DNA of 64,000 nucleotides from Bacteroidaceae bacterium (GCA_017524545.1 JAFXVN010000044.1:1-64000); one strand, 5' to 3'. Positions 25,932 to 35,427 are shown, numbered from the stretch's first letter. A program made the numbers and translations. The notes: a model not told the origin generated them from the sequence alone.

Positions 25932-27176
25932 ATGATGAAAAATATAAAATACATTCTGAGTGTTGCTGCATGTGCCATGATTGTTTGCTCTTGCTCAAAC
26001 GATGATGACTTCAGCGATTCTATTTTCGACACAAGCATAGAGGCCGTTGACGAGAAATCGACGACAGGCCCCTTCGACCAGTGGCTCTACGACAACTTTG
26101 TTGTTCCCTACAACACCGAGATTCAGTACAAGTTCAACATGACAGGCGCGAAGATGGACTACCTGTTGGCTCCTGCCGACTATGAAAAGTCGCAGATGCT
26201 GGCACGCTTCATCAAGTACCTTTTCTATGATGTCTATGTCAAACATGCTGGTGATGATTTCATGAAGCGGTATGCTCCCCGCATTATCCATTTTATCGGT
26301 TCTGCCGCCTATTCCCCCACAACGGGAACGGAGGAGCTGGGCTATGCTTCTGCGGGTGTGAAGATTACCTTGATAAAGGTCAACGAAATGAAGATGTGGA
26401 CACCGACGACCCCATACACGGCTGCGGATATGGATAAGCTGAATGAATACCAGTTCCACACCATGCACCATGAGTTCTCCCACATCCTGCACCAGACCAA
26501 GTCCTATCCCGTCACGTTCGGACAGATTAACCCGGCGGAATACGACGGACGCAAGTGGCAGGAGCGCGATTCTGTGAAGTCCCATAGTTTGGGCTTTATC
26601 ACACAATATGGCTCATCCGCCAACTATGAGGATTTTGTGGAGACTTTGTCCTGTACCATCACCAACAACGACTGCCGCTGGATGTACACCATCATCGATG
26701 CTTGCGCAAACGGTGGCGTGAAGGACGGCGATAAGGAACGCATCTACGAGCTTATCGATTCTTTGGAAATTGAGGGACTGGATGATCCTGCCAAACCCTG
26801 GAACAACTTCAAAATACGGAAAGAGACCGCTGTCAACAAAGAGACGGGTGATGAGACCGAGCGTTTTGTGCCAGACTTCCATGAGACCGATGCCAAAAGG
26901 CAGAATGCCACGAATGGTTCCGACTACACTCTGACATACGTGGATGAGGCGTCGTTCACCTCCTTCCGTGACTATCTTGACAATTGGGTCACGATAGACA
27001 ACAACGCCGAAGCGTGTGGCATGAATGCTATTATGAAGAAGCTTGACATTGCTACCGAGTGGTACACGGAGAAGTGGGGCTTGTATCTTTTCAAACTTCG
27101 CAGGGAAGTAAGGGAGAGACAAGCCAAGATAAATGAATATGTCCAGAACGAGGTCGAGATTTTTGAACTTAAATAA
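25932..27176 (+). CDS. Zinc metallohydrolase lipoprotein associated with SusC/SusD uptake
   Basis: A 414-residue lipoprotein (lipobox MIVCSC). It contains an HExxH zinc site (HHEFSHILHQ, about residues 178-187), followed by GFITQYGSSANYEDFVET, whose glutamate could be the third ligand. The arrangement matches the family of substrate-import-associated zinc metallohydrolase lipoproteins found in SusC/SusD loci. It probably trims peptides at the cell surface before uptake; the true substrate is unknown. GGAGAG just before the ATG is a good ribosome site, so I prefer the ATG at 25932 over an upstream GTG. Confidence 0.85.
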   Translation: MMKNIKYILSVAACAMIVCSCSNDDDFSDSIFDTSIEAVDEKSTTGPFDQWLYDNFVVPYNTEIQYKFNMTGAKMDYLLAPADYEKSQMLARFIKYLFYDVYVKHAGDDFMKRYAPRIIHFIGSAAYSPTTGTEELGYASAGVKITLIKVNEMKMWTPTTPYTAADMDKLNEYQFHTMHHEFSHILHQTKSYPVTFGQINPAEYDGRKWQERDSVKSHSLGFITQYGSSANYEDFVETLSCTITNNDCRWMYTIIDACANGGVKDGDKERIYELIDSLEIEGLDDPAKPWNNFKIRKETAVNKETGDETERFVPDFHETDAKRQNATNGSDYTLTYVDEASFTSFRDYLDNWVTIDNNAEACGMNAIMKKLDIATEWYTEKWGLYLFKLRREVRERQAKINEYVQNEVEIFELK

Positions 27177-27182
27177 CCTCAA

Positions 27183-28568
27183 ATGAAGAATATGATGAGG
27201 AAAGATATAAGATATTTTATGATGGGTGTGGCACTTGCCGCCGTAGCACTTTCGGGCTGTTCCCAGTTCGAGGAGGAGAACCTGTTCTCTGAGAGTGCAG
27301 CCCAGCGTATCGTGCATTACAACGAAGATTTGCAGGCCCGGCTGGTTGAGCAGAGCAGCAATGGGAACAATGGCTGGTTGATACAGTACTATGTGGCTTC
27401 TGAATACGAGGGCTTCAACCTCTTCGGACGTTTCAATGAAAACGGTAAGGTGACGCTTGCCAGTGACCATCGCTTCCTGCGTGGAGGCAATGCGGGCAAT
27501 TACACGGAAGACACCAGTTTCTATGAGATGTTGAGGGAGGAGGGTCCCGTGTTGGCTTTCAACACTTGGAATGATGTCCTGACGGTTTTGGTGGACCCTG
27601 TTTCTCCGTCGGACGCTCCTAAGACTATATTGCCAGACGGCGTGGGTTTGCAGGGGGATCAGAATCTCGTGTTCGAGAGCAATGAGGAAGATGGCAGCAT
27701 CATGTTCCATGGTGAGCGCAATTTGGCAAAGGTGCGTTTCGTCCCCTGCGACCGTCCTTGGGAAACATATATCGACGACACAAAGGATACCAAGAAGGCT
27801 ATCACAAACACCACCATTACGACCTACTATGTGGTCTGCGGAACCGACACACTTTATTTCAAGAATTTGCACAAGGGTATCATCACCTATTTCGACCGTA
27901 TCGAAGATCCCATGTTTAGCTCCACTCTAACATGTGTGTTTACTCCGACAGGCTTCCGCCTGCAGTACCCGGACAGCATTGCAGACGCCCAATTCCAGGA
28001 GTTTAGCCTTGCATCGGACAAGTCATGTCTGTTGTCCGAGGATGAGAAGGTGAAGGTCATTGCCATGTGGGACTACTATATTGTCAATAGTCGCGGTACT
28101 ACATGGAACTTCGACCAGGACAAACTTACGGACGAGCAGAAGAGTTTGCTGGCGCTGATTAACGCCGAGTTGAAGAAGGCGTTTGACAATACGTTCAACA
28201 TTACCAGTGTTGGTCTGGGCAAGGGAAAGACTGTTGCTTCAGCATCGCCAGGGCCTTTGATTGTTTTTGACTATTCATATACAAGTAAAGGAACGAAGAA
28301 AAAATCATCAATTGGCATTGCTGTCACAACGTCCATGCCAACATTCGGACAGATGGTAATAAAGGTTAGCCCAGATGATTCAGTTGATTCAAACATGGAT
28401 AACTTCTTTACAAGGAGTGGTGGAAGTTATGTTGAGTCGTTGGTGCGCCAGTTTGCTGCCACGTTCGATGGCACTTACAGCATTGTCCCCGATGACTATT
28501 TCCTCCCAACCGGATGTGAATTGCACGCCATAGGTGGCGGCAACAATTATTCTTTGAAACAACCATAG
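27183..28568 (+). CDS. DUF4302-family lipoprotein
   Basis: A 461-residue lipoprotein (lipobox ALSGC) of the DUF4302 type. Family-like features are the N-terminal AAQRIVHYNEDLQARLV, GWLIQYYVASEYEGFNLFGRF, and a central section beginning FESNEEDGSIMFHGERN. This family typically follows a SusC/SusD pair and a zinc metallohydrolase lipoprotein, as here, with 6 bases between genes. Its function is not established; it may help bind substrate at the surface. The segment around 28250-28420 is AT-richer than the rest. Confidence 0.8.
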   Translation: MKNMMRKDIRYFMMGVALAAVALSGCSQFEEENLFSESAAQRIVHYNEDLQARLVEQSSNGNNGWLIQYYVASEYEGFNLFGRFNENGKVTLASDHRFLRGGNAGNYTEDTSFYEMLREEGPVLAFNTWNDVLTVLVDPVSPSDAPKTILPDGVGLQGDQNLVFESNEEDGSIMFHGERNLAKVRFVPCDRPWETYIDDTKDTKKAITNTTITTYYVVCGTDTLYFKNLHKGIITYFDRIEDPMFSSTLTCVFTPTGFRLQYPDSIADAQFQEFSLASDKSCLLSEDEKVKVIAMWDYYIVNSRGTTWNFDQDKLTDEQKSLLALINAELKKAFDNTFNITSVGLGKGKTVASASPGPLIVFDYSYTSKGTKKKSSIGIAVTTSMPTFGQMVIKVSPDDSVDSNMDNFFTRSGGSYVESLVRQFAATFDGTYSIVPDDYFLPTGCELHAIGGGNNYSLKQP

Positions 28569-28592
28569 TATTAATTATAAATTAGACACGTT

Positions 28593-31433
28593 ATGAAGAA
28601 ACTGTTACTTCTTTGCGTGATGGCTATTGCAGGGTTGAGTGCAAGTGCACAGTTCAATCCCAAGTCATCGGTCGTTCCACAGACCAACAAGAAAATGGTG
28701 AACATGCCACAGTCGCAACGCTCTTTCCAGGCTGTCGCTCCGCGTCAGGATTTGACAAAGAGAAGCTATGCTCCTTCCGGCAGCAAGCTTGTTCTTGACC
28801 CTGCCAAAGTGAAGCCTGTCACCCGTACACAGCGTTCCTTGATGGCTGTGCAGCCCGCCATTCAGCAGACTAAGGCATTCCAAAAGGGTAAGGTGCAGAA
28901 CCGCAAGATGGTCAACCTCCAGCCCATGCTGAACCCACAAGTTGCTGCTCAGGCTAAAGCCGCACGCAAGGCACCTGCATTGCATGAAACATACACTGGT
29001 GTGGGTTCTGACTATAGTACACAAGAAGATGTGAGCTGGGAAATGACTCCTGCGGCGGTGACTTACGTTAATGAGGAGACAGAAGAAGAAGAGGTGGCCA
29101 ATGTATTTGTTGATTTAATACCAACTCCTTATTTCCTTTCTGGCCTTTATCCCGAGGGTTTCCCCGTGGAATATACTATTGGGGATGATGGTGTCATGAC
29201 AATCATACCACAAACCATTGCAAGGTATCAGAATGAGGCTCAGGACACCACGTTCTATATTACCCTCTTCTCTGCTAATAGCGAAGACTTCAACATCTAT
29301 ATCGAGGCTAACGAAAACGGAAAGCTCACTATCACCGAAGGCAACTGGATATGCCTTGGCGAATTTGCCAATGTGGAGTTTGATGAAGAGTTGGGCGATG
29401 GTGATGCCTTCTTAGGTTGGGACGAGCTGATTGCCGACGTAAGCTATTATTACCGAAAAGAGACAAAGATAAACAGTGAGTATTACGGTCATGGTGTGGA
29501 CTACTTTGCTAATGAGGCTGCTGACTGGGTGATGCAGCGCGGCACATTGGCCTTGGACGATGTGGAGTCCCACTTCTTCGTTAACATGACCCCGTTGCTT
29601 GATGTTTTCTCTGAGATATATCCCAACGGAATTGATGTCGAGTACGAGCAGGACGGCAGCACTATCACAGTGAAGCCTCAAGTCATTGCCAGCACGAATG
29701 GCGACGAGGGTACAGAGTACATTCTGATTTCCAGCGGAACTTCCGACGATGGAAACATCGTGCTTACCGAGGCTCAGGATGGCTCTCTGAAAACCATCGA
29801 CGGTGAAAGTATCATCATCGGCGCTTGGAGCACTAACAAGTTCGATCCCACTTACGACACCTATTTGGGTGCCTACTCTTACATCGACAACGTGAAGTAT
29901 CGTCTGCCTGGCGCACCTGCAGATGCACCAACTGATGTGGCTTGCGAACCCAACGAGTTGGTTCTGTTTGCCGGTTTGGGCTATTCCGGTTATAGCTACA
30001 ATGACAATCTGGCAGTTATGGGTGCTTACGCTCCCACGACATTCCGTAATGCCACCATGGATATTGCAACAAGCTACGACTGGTCGGTTAAGGAAATTGC
30101 CGACGACGAAGAAAGCTACATCACCAGCAACAAGAGGAACTTCACTCTCAACACAAAGGGTGGAGCCGTCTATGAGGAGTTCACCCTCACGGCATACAAC
30201 GAGGACGCTGCTTCCGAACCTTATACCTGGGGAACGGGACACTGCCTGTATGATGAAGCGGTTCGCTATGAAGGCATTCATGTATATGCAGGTGAAGGCG
30301 CCAGCTCTTTCGAGTTTACTGATGGCACATACGCTGTGATGACCCGCCAGAATCCGGACTATGACCTGACATTCTATGTCAACTGGGCTACTCCTGACAT
30401 CGCAGCCAACTATAATGTGGCCAGCATGTCCACCATCTATTCCTATCAGGGCAAGCCTGCCACACCGCTCTATCTGACTGGTGTGACCCTGCCTCTTATC
30501 TCATTCGAAGGCAATGAGGACTTCCACCTGCACATCAAGCTCTGCAAGTGCAAGCGCAGCGCAACAGGAACCCTCACGCTGGGCGAGGTGATTGCCGAGG
30601 GCGATGCCTCTATGGAAAGCGTAAACAACGAATACGACGCTGGTATCACTGCTGTTGAATTCACCGACCTTTATGTGGAAGATGAGTTCGGTATGAACGA
30701 GACAGTCGATTTCCTGTTCATCGATGATGAGTTTGTGATCGTCATCGAAGGTTGGGACAACGGCACCTTCAGCGGTGTGCTTGGCAGCCAACAGTACAAC
30801 TTCAACGAGATTACATCGACATGGTTCCAGGAGACTGGTGGCACAAGGTTGCGTTCATACAGCGGTGGCTGGCCTCAGCTCTTCATCGGTCTGCTCGATG
30901 CTACCTACGGCTATCTCTACACCGACGACGATACAAACGTGATTTTCGATGGTGACGGCGGCACTTCCTCCATCCATGTCAATCCCATGTACTATGGCAT
31001 AGATGAAGATACCGAGGAGCCTACTGCCAGCCTGTACATCGAAAGTGTCAAGGAAGATGGTGAAGAGGTTGAAGAGCTCCCCGAATGGCTCGACATCGAG
31101 ATTGCCAACGAGGACTATACCACTGCCACTGCCATTGACGGCGACGGCGATGAATACGAGTATTTCGTCAACGGCATTGACTACGACATGGTATTCACTG
31201 TCGATGCACTTCCCGACGGCGTGGAGAACCGCACATGTCAGATTGTGTTCTACCAGATTGGCGCCAAGCTGACTGTCACCGTCACTCAGGATGTTGACCC
31301 CGATGGCATCAGCACCGTTGTTGAGAGGACTCCCATTAAGAACAGCCGTGCCTTCAATCTGGCAGGCCAGCCGGTCGGCAACAATGCCAAGGGCATTATC
31401 GTGAAGGATGGCAGGAAAGTGATTGTTAAATGA
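28593..31433 (+). CDS. Large secreted protein of unknown function with duplicated domain
   Basis: A 946-residue exported protein (signal peptide ending GLSASAQ). I do not recognise a catalytic domain. A basic, glutamine-rich N-terminal stretch (about 25-130, with PQTNKKMVN, RQDLTKRSY, AAQAKAARKAP) is followed by two related modules (GVGSDYSTQEDVSWEM... and GHGVDYFANEAADWVM..., each with a G/DVEY and an I-x-PQ segment), then Ig-like regions and a C-terminal sorting-like tail (AFNLAGQPVGNNAKGIIVKDGRKVIVK in outline). It lies between DUF4302 and an M6-type protease and overlaps the latter by ATGA, so translation of the two is coupled. Confidence 0.75.
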   Translation: MKKLLLLCVMAIAGLSASAQFNPKSSVVPQTNKKMVNMPQSQRSFQAVAPRQDLTKRSYAPSGSKLVLDPAKVKPVTRTQRSLMAVQPAIQQTKAFQKGKVQNRKMVNLQPMLNPQVAAQAKAARKAPALHETYTGVGSDYSTQEDVSWEMTPAAVTYVNEETEEEEVANVFVDLIPTPYFLSGLYPEGFPVEYTIGDDGVMTIIPQTIARYQNEAQDTTFYITLFSANSEDFNIYIEANENGKLTITEGNWICLGEFANVEFDEELGDGDAFLGWDELIADVSYYYRKETKINSEYYGHGVDYFANEAADWVMQRGTLALDDVESHFFVNMTPLLDVFSEIYPNGIDVEYEQDGSTITVKPQVIASTNGDEGTEYILISSGTSDDGNIVLTEAQDGSLKTIDGESIIIGAWSTNKFDPTYDTYLGAYSYIDNVKYRLPGAPADAPTDVACEPNELVLFAGLGYSGYSYNDNLAVMGAYAPTTFRNATMDIATSYDWSVKEIADDEESYITSNKRNFTLNTKGGAVYEEFTLTAYNEDAASEPYTWGTGHCLYDEAVRYEGIHVYAGEGASSFEFTDGTYAVMTRQNPDYDLTFYVNWATPDIAANYNVASMSTIYSYQGKPATPLYLTGVTLPLISFEGNEDFHLHIKLCKCKRSATGTLTLGEVIAEGDASMESVNNEYDAGITAVEFTDLYVEDEFGMNETVDFLFIDDEFVIVIEGWDNGTFSGVLGSQQYNFNEITSTWFQETGGTRLRSYSGGWPQLFIGLLDATYGYLYTDDDTNVIFDGDGGTSSIHVNPMYYGIDEDTEEPTASLYIESVKEDGEEVEELPEWLDIEIANEDYTTATAIDGDGDEYEYFVNGIDYDMVFTVDALPDGVENRTCQIVFYQIGAKLTVTVTQDVDPDGISTVVERTPIKNSRAFNLAGQPVGNNAKGIIVKDGRKVIVK

Positions 31434-33991
31434 GAAGATTATCATTGACTTTAATGGCGATGCTGTGTGGCATCGCCATTTTCTATGCCCGCCCAGCCTA
31501 TATGGGGACTACGCGGGTGCTTCAGCCCGACGGCTCCAGCGTCAGCATCCGTCTGGTGGGCGACGAGTATCTCCACTACAACGTCACGGACGACGGCTAT
31601 TCGCTGGTGCGCCGCGACGATGGTGCATACGTCTATGCCCAGATGAATGACGAGGGTCAGCTCGAAGCCACTGCACTGCTGGCCCATGATGCCGGCCAGC
31701 GCACGGCAGAGGAACGCTATTATGTGGAGAAGGTGGGGCGGCTCGTGCCGCAGCCGACAGCGCAGATGGCGCAGATGCGTCGCCACAACCAAGTCCAGCG
31801 TGCCCGACAGCTCAGTCAGAACCGTGCTTCCCTCTATGACTACTCGAAGTTTCGCGGACTGGTGATTCTCGTGGAGTATAAGGATTGTTCCTTCCGTTAC
31901 AGCTCTTATTCCAACATTATGGACGGAATGATTAACAGTGACAATTACACGGGGAACAGTTACACCAACTTCAGCTACTATGGCACGAACTACCGCTGCA
32001 CTGGCAGCGTGCGCGACTACTATCGCGACAATTCCGATGGCATCTTTGTCCCCACGTTCGATGTGGTGGGGCCTGTGAAGGTGAACCGCAGCCAGTACTA
32101 TGTCAATAGCACAGAGAATTCCGTTCAGCTGATGGTTGACGCTTGCACGGCTGCCGACTCGCAGGTGAACTTCAGCGACTACGATGTCGATGGCGACGGC
32201 ACGGTGGATATGATATATTTCATCTTTGCTGGACTGGGTTCCTACATCCAGGGCAACGACAGCCGGTTGCTGTGGCCCCATCAGTTCGACATCCGATACC
32301 AGCGCAATGTCCGCAAGGATGGTGTGTATCTGGGGCGGTATGCCTGTTCCAATGAGCTGTTCGGCTGGTCTGACTGGAGCGTGCTCGAAGGCATTGGTAC
32401 CATGTGCCACGAGTTCACCCATGTGCTCGGTCTGCCTGACCTCTACGATACAGGCAACCAGTATCAGGGCGAGTGCGTGACCCCTGCAACATGGTCGGTA
32501 ATGGCATCAGGTGCCGATGGCAACTATGGACGCACGCCATGCGGTTTCTCTCTCTTCGAGCGCCATGCCCTGGGCTTTACCACTCCGCAGATTATCACCG
32601 AGGCAGGAAATCTCAGCCTCGAAGCACTTAATGTGAGCAATGCGGGCTACCGTCTGAACACGCCTGTGAAGAAGGAGTCCTTCTATATCGAGAACCGCCA
32701 GAACACCAAATGGGATGCGGTGCTGCCCGGTCACGGAATGCTCATCTTCCGCGTCGATTCCACAAACACTTCTGCTTGGGGTGAGACGAACACGGTGAAC
32801 GACAATCCCGCCCATCCCTACTATGAACTGATACGCGCAGGCGGGGTGAAGTCGGACTCATACAATGCGGCAATAGGTGCAGCCAGCGACCCCTTCCCCG
32901 GCACCAAGAACATCAGAATCATCAACAATGAGACGACTCCGAACCTGAAGACTTGGGCGGGCAAGCCCAACAGCTTCGGGCTGCGCAATATCAGGGAGAG
33001 CAATGGTGTCATCACCTTCGAAGCATACGGCGTGGATGTGCTCTCCTCCATCAGTTTCGAGAGCGACAATTACAGGATGAGTGTGGGGACTCAGATGCAG
33101 CTTACCACGATAATTGACCCCGAGTCCGCTCCCTGCGTGCTTCGTTTCGCTTCCGACAACGCGGCGGTGGCAACCGTCGATGGCACCGGCATGGTGACGG
33201 CTCTGAGCGAGGGCGTTGCTCACATCACCGTCACTGCCAACGACAAGCTGACGGCCACATGCACTATAACGGTGACAGGACTCATGGAAGTTCCCAACAT
33301 CGCATCGTTCCGCGCCTTGGACGAGGGCACAGACGCTCTCCTCCATCTGACCAACGCACAGGTGCTCTATGTCTATGACAACGACATCTATCTGCGCGAT
33401 GCTACCGGCAGTCTGATGCTCAGCGGCACAGACCTTAATGTCAACAAGAACGATGTGCTCAACGGAAGTGTCTATGGACGGCTGGCATATAGCAACCTCA
33501 TGCCGCAGCTCGTGTCTGCCAATGGCGCAACGGTGGCGCAAGACCTTACCGTCAGCAGCGGAGATGCACCTCTGCCGGCCGAAATCTTTGGCGATAAGCT
33601 CACGCCCGACCGCTATTCCGACCTCGTGCTGGTGAGGGGACTGACACTGGTGCGCGACGGCGGTGTCTATGCCGTTGTTGGCGACCGTCGGGTGCGTCTC
33701 TGGAACAAGTTCCAAATCAAGTCGCCAAAAATCAGTCTGCCATCAACCATCGCTGGCAAATTCTTCGATGTCACAGCCATCTACGGCACAGACCTCGTCA
33801 ACGGCGAAGTCATAGACGAACTCTATTTGCTCAGCTCTCCTGTGGAGGGTGAAGATCCGGATGCCATCGGTACAATCCCGATGCACGAGCCTTCCGCCCC
33901 TGTCCTGTACAACTTGCAGGGCCAGCGTGTCGGCAGCTATTACAAGGGCATCGTCGTGCGCGACGACGGAAAGAAGTTTCTCCAGAAGTAA
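31430..33991 (+). CDS. M6-family secreted metalloprotease with bacterial Ig-like domain
   Basis: An 853-residue exported protein. The catalytic site HEFTHVLGLPD (about residues 326-336) is the HExxHxxGxxD metzincin-like zinc motif of M6 (immune inhibitor A-like) proteases; a calcium-like DYDVDGDGTVD loop lies shortly before. A BIG2-like Ig domain (VDVLSSISFESDNYRMSVG through TATCTITVTG) follows at about 540-620, then a beta-rich domain and a sorting-like tail (VLYNLQGQRVGSYYKGIVV...). It starts inside the stop of the previous gene and is the last gene of the susC run. It would degrade protein outside the cell and feed peptides to the SusCD system; that link is inference from position. Confidence 0.9.
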   Translation: MRRLSLTLMAMLCGIAIFYARPAYMGTTRVLQPDGSSVSIRLVGDEYLHYNVTDDGYSLVRRDDGAYVYAQMNDEGQLEATALLAHDAGQRTAEERYYVEKVGRLVPQPTAQMAQMRRHNQVQRARQLSQNRASLYDYSKFRGLVILVEYKDCSFRYSSYSNIMDGMINSDNYTGNSYTNFSYYGTNYRCTGSVRDYYRDNSDGIFVPTFDVVGPVKVNRSQYYVNSTENSVQLMVDACTAADSQVNFSDYDVDGDGTVDMIYFIFAGLGSYIQGNDSRLLWPHQFDIRYQRNVRKDGVYLGRYACSNELFGWSDWSVLEGIGTMCHEFTHVLGLPDLYDTGNQYQGECVTPATWSVMASGADGNYGRTPCGFSLFERHALGFTTPQIITEAGNLSLEALNVSNAGYRLNTPVKKESFYIENRQNTKWDAVLPGHGMLIFRVDSTNTSAWGETNTVNDNPAHPYYELIRAGGVKSDSYNAAIGAASDPFPGTKNIRIINNETTPNLKTWAGKPNSFGLRNIRESNGVITFEAYGVDVLSSISFESDNYRMSVGTQMQLTTIIDPESAPCVLRFASDNAAVATVDGTGMVTALSEGVAHITVTANDKLTATCTITVTGLMEVPNIASFRALDEGTDALLHLTNAQVLYVYDNDIYLRDATGSLMLSGTDLNVNKNDVLNGSVYGRLAYSNLMPQLVSANGATVAQDLTVSSGDAPLPAEIFGDKLTPDRYSDLVLVRGLTLVRDGGVYAVVGDRRVRLWNKFQIKSPKISLPSTIAGKFFDVTAIYGTDLVNGEVIDELYLLSSPVEGEDPDAIGTIPMHEPSAPVLYNLQGQRVGSYYKGIVVRDDGKKFLQK

Positions 33992-34036
33992 TTCCCCCTT
34001 TTGAACATCTTTGATAAAAGGACATTATCCTATCTT

Positions 34037-34072
34037 AAAAGACCAGCATTCTTCGAGGATGCTGGTCTTTTT
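34037..34072 (+). terminator. Rho-independent terminator of the susC operon
   Basis: AAAAGACCAGCAT (34037-34049) pairs with ATGCTGGTCTTTT (34059-34071), with the T-run at its end. It lies about 45 bases after the protease stop codon. Confidence 0.9.
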
Positions 34073-34191
34073 GCTTCATTGACATTCATAATAGCGACAA
34101 GGACATTCACGGACTGAATGATAAAATACTTTCCAAATCGCTTGGTGGTTCGGATTATTGTTTATACCTTTTCACCAAAATAATAAGCATC

Positions 34192-34396
34192 ATGCAAATA
34201 GCCATAAATCCAGAAGTCTATCGTTCTGCGCAAAATCTCTGCCCAGAGTCAAGGGCTAAATCTCAAATCTGTTATTGAGGATTTCCTCATAAACTTTGCC
34301 AGAAAGAAGGAGCAAACAACCGACCATGCTGTCCCAGATGTGGTGCTAAGCCTTCTTGGGGCGGGAGCTTCAGAGTTCCTTGCATCGCAAAGCTAA
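34192..34396 (+). pseudogene. Frameshifted antitoxin-like remnant (DUF6364-like)
   Basis: The ATG at 34192 opens MQIAINPEVYRSAQ; after one extra A in the CAAAATC run (34231-34237) the same protein continues in the next frame as ISAQSQGLNLKSVIEDFL followed by a basic stretch and VPDVVLSLLGAG, then stops at 34394. The pieces together resemble short Bacteroidales antitoxin-like proteins (M-Q-I-A-I...GLNL...IE-x-FL...DVVLSLLGAG). The acidic C-terminal end typical of relatives is missing. No toxin partner is visible. The surrounding sequence 34073-34191 and 34397-34496 holds nothing that I recognise. Confidence 0.6.
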
Positions 34397-34496
34397 GTGC
34401 TGTGCTGCTGCTCTTACGGAAGTCGCATGATGGAGCTGTCATTTGTGGAGTAAAAGGATGAATGCACCTCGTCGGGTTAAGAAACCGACAAAAGAA

Positions 34497-34528
34497 TTTG
34501 GCAGTTCTCTTAACTTTTCGTAACTTTG
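34497..34528 (+). promoter_or_regulatory. Promoter of the small secreted protein gene
   Basis: TTTG (34497-34500), 20 bases, then TAACTTTG (34521-34528); the ATG is 31 bases further on. Confidence 0.7.
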
Positions 34529-34558
34529 CAGAGCAAAACATATAAAACTGATACGATT

Positions 34559-35140
34559 ATGAGGAAAATACTGGTATCCTGTGCCCTTTTTGCCTGTGCT
34601 CTATGCGCCAAGGCTTACGACATCGCTGCGACGGTGAGCATAGAAGGTGATACGAAATGGTACTTCGACATTGAGCTGGCGAACAACAACATCGACTTCA
34701 CCGCCTTCCAAATGGATATTACGTTGGACAGCGATTACGAGCTGAAAAGTGAGGACATGCAGCTGGGAAACCTTACGCAGTCGCATCAGCTTCTGCTTGC
34801 CAAACCTGGCGGACACTACCGTGTGGTGGTGTATAACCTGCAGAACCAATGCTTTAGTTCCCCCGAGGGCCGTCTGTTCAGCTTTGAACTCGATGGCGAC
34901 ATCAAGGGCATCACCATCAACAAAATTATCTTTGCCCAGCCCGACGGCACCGAGGTGGAAGCGGGCGTCTATAACAGGGCTTTAGACCGCATCAACGACG
35001 CGGATGCCATCGGGACGGTTCCCGAAGGCGATGACCAGCAGATTAAAAAGGTTGTTTACGACACGACAGGCAAGCAGGTCTATCGCATCGACCGCCGTGG
35101 CATCTACATCCAGAACGGCAAGAAAGTCGCCGTGAAGTGA
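34559..35140 (+). CDS. Small secreted cohesin-like protein
   Basis: A 193-residue exported protein (signal peptide MRKILVSCALFACALCAKA). The body is one beta-sandwich-like domain (FTAFQMDITLDSDYELK, HYRVVVYNLQNQCFSS, GRLFSFELDGD) that resembles the cohesin-like module at the start of the 2,620-residue protein and in the last gene of the window. It ends with a sorting-like tail (VVYDTTGKQVYRIDRRGIYI then KKVAVK). A TTG-started extension to 34526 would lie inside the promoter, so I choose the ATG. Function unknown; it could bind a dockerin-like partner. Confidence 0.75.
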   Translation: MRKILVSCALFACALCAKAYDIAATVSIEGDTKWYFDIELANNNIDFTAFQMDITLDSDYELKSEDMQLGNLTQSHQLLLAKPGGHYRVVVYNLQNQCFSSPEGRLFSFELDGDIKGITINKIIFAQPDGTEVEAGVYNRALDRINDADAIGTVPEGDDQQIKKVVYDTTGKQVYRIDRRGIYIQNGKKVAVK

Positions 35141-35219
35141 TGTGATGGGCTTTCTCACAGCCATAGAAACCGCGAAGTCCAAGGCTAATAAATCCTAAGA
35201 GCAAGCCTACAAACTATTT

Positions 35220-35302
35220 TCAAGCCTTGAAAATATATTATCAAGGTTTGAAAATATATTATCAAGCCGTGAAAATACATTATCAAGGCTTGAAAATAAT
35301 TA
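35220..35302. repeat. Four 21-base tandem units, each carrying a small inverted repeat
   Basis: Units start at 35220, 35241, 35262 and 35283: TCAAG(C/G)(C/T)(T/G)TGAAAATA-ATTA. Each contains TCAAG/CTTGA-type dyad symmetry. The period is exactly 21 bases. It lies between a plus-strand gene and the end of a minus-strand gene. There are no unique spacers. Confidence 0.85.
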
Positions 35303-35384
35303 TGTAACGTGCCTCGTAGGGTTTTATTGGCGGTGCTCAACGATTAAGGTCTTTGTGAAATAAGCGCAAGGGACTGCCTGATAT

Positions 35385-35427
35385 ACGAAAGAGGGTGTGT
35401 CGTATAGTTTGACACACCCTCTTTCGT
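35385..35427. terminator. Long hairpin at the end of the PpiD gene
   Basis: A perfect 17-base stem: ACGAAAGAGGGTGTGTC (35385-35401) with GACACACCCTCTTTCGT (35411-35427). It lies 21 bases past the minus-strand stop codon. No strong T-run follows on either strand, but the stem is stable enough to act as a terminator or 3-prime end stabiliser. Confidence 0.7.

Noticed and set aside
35220..35302. CRISPR array
   Set aside because: Units of 21 bases are directly adjacent with no unique spacers, and no cas genes are present.
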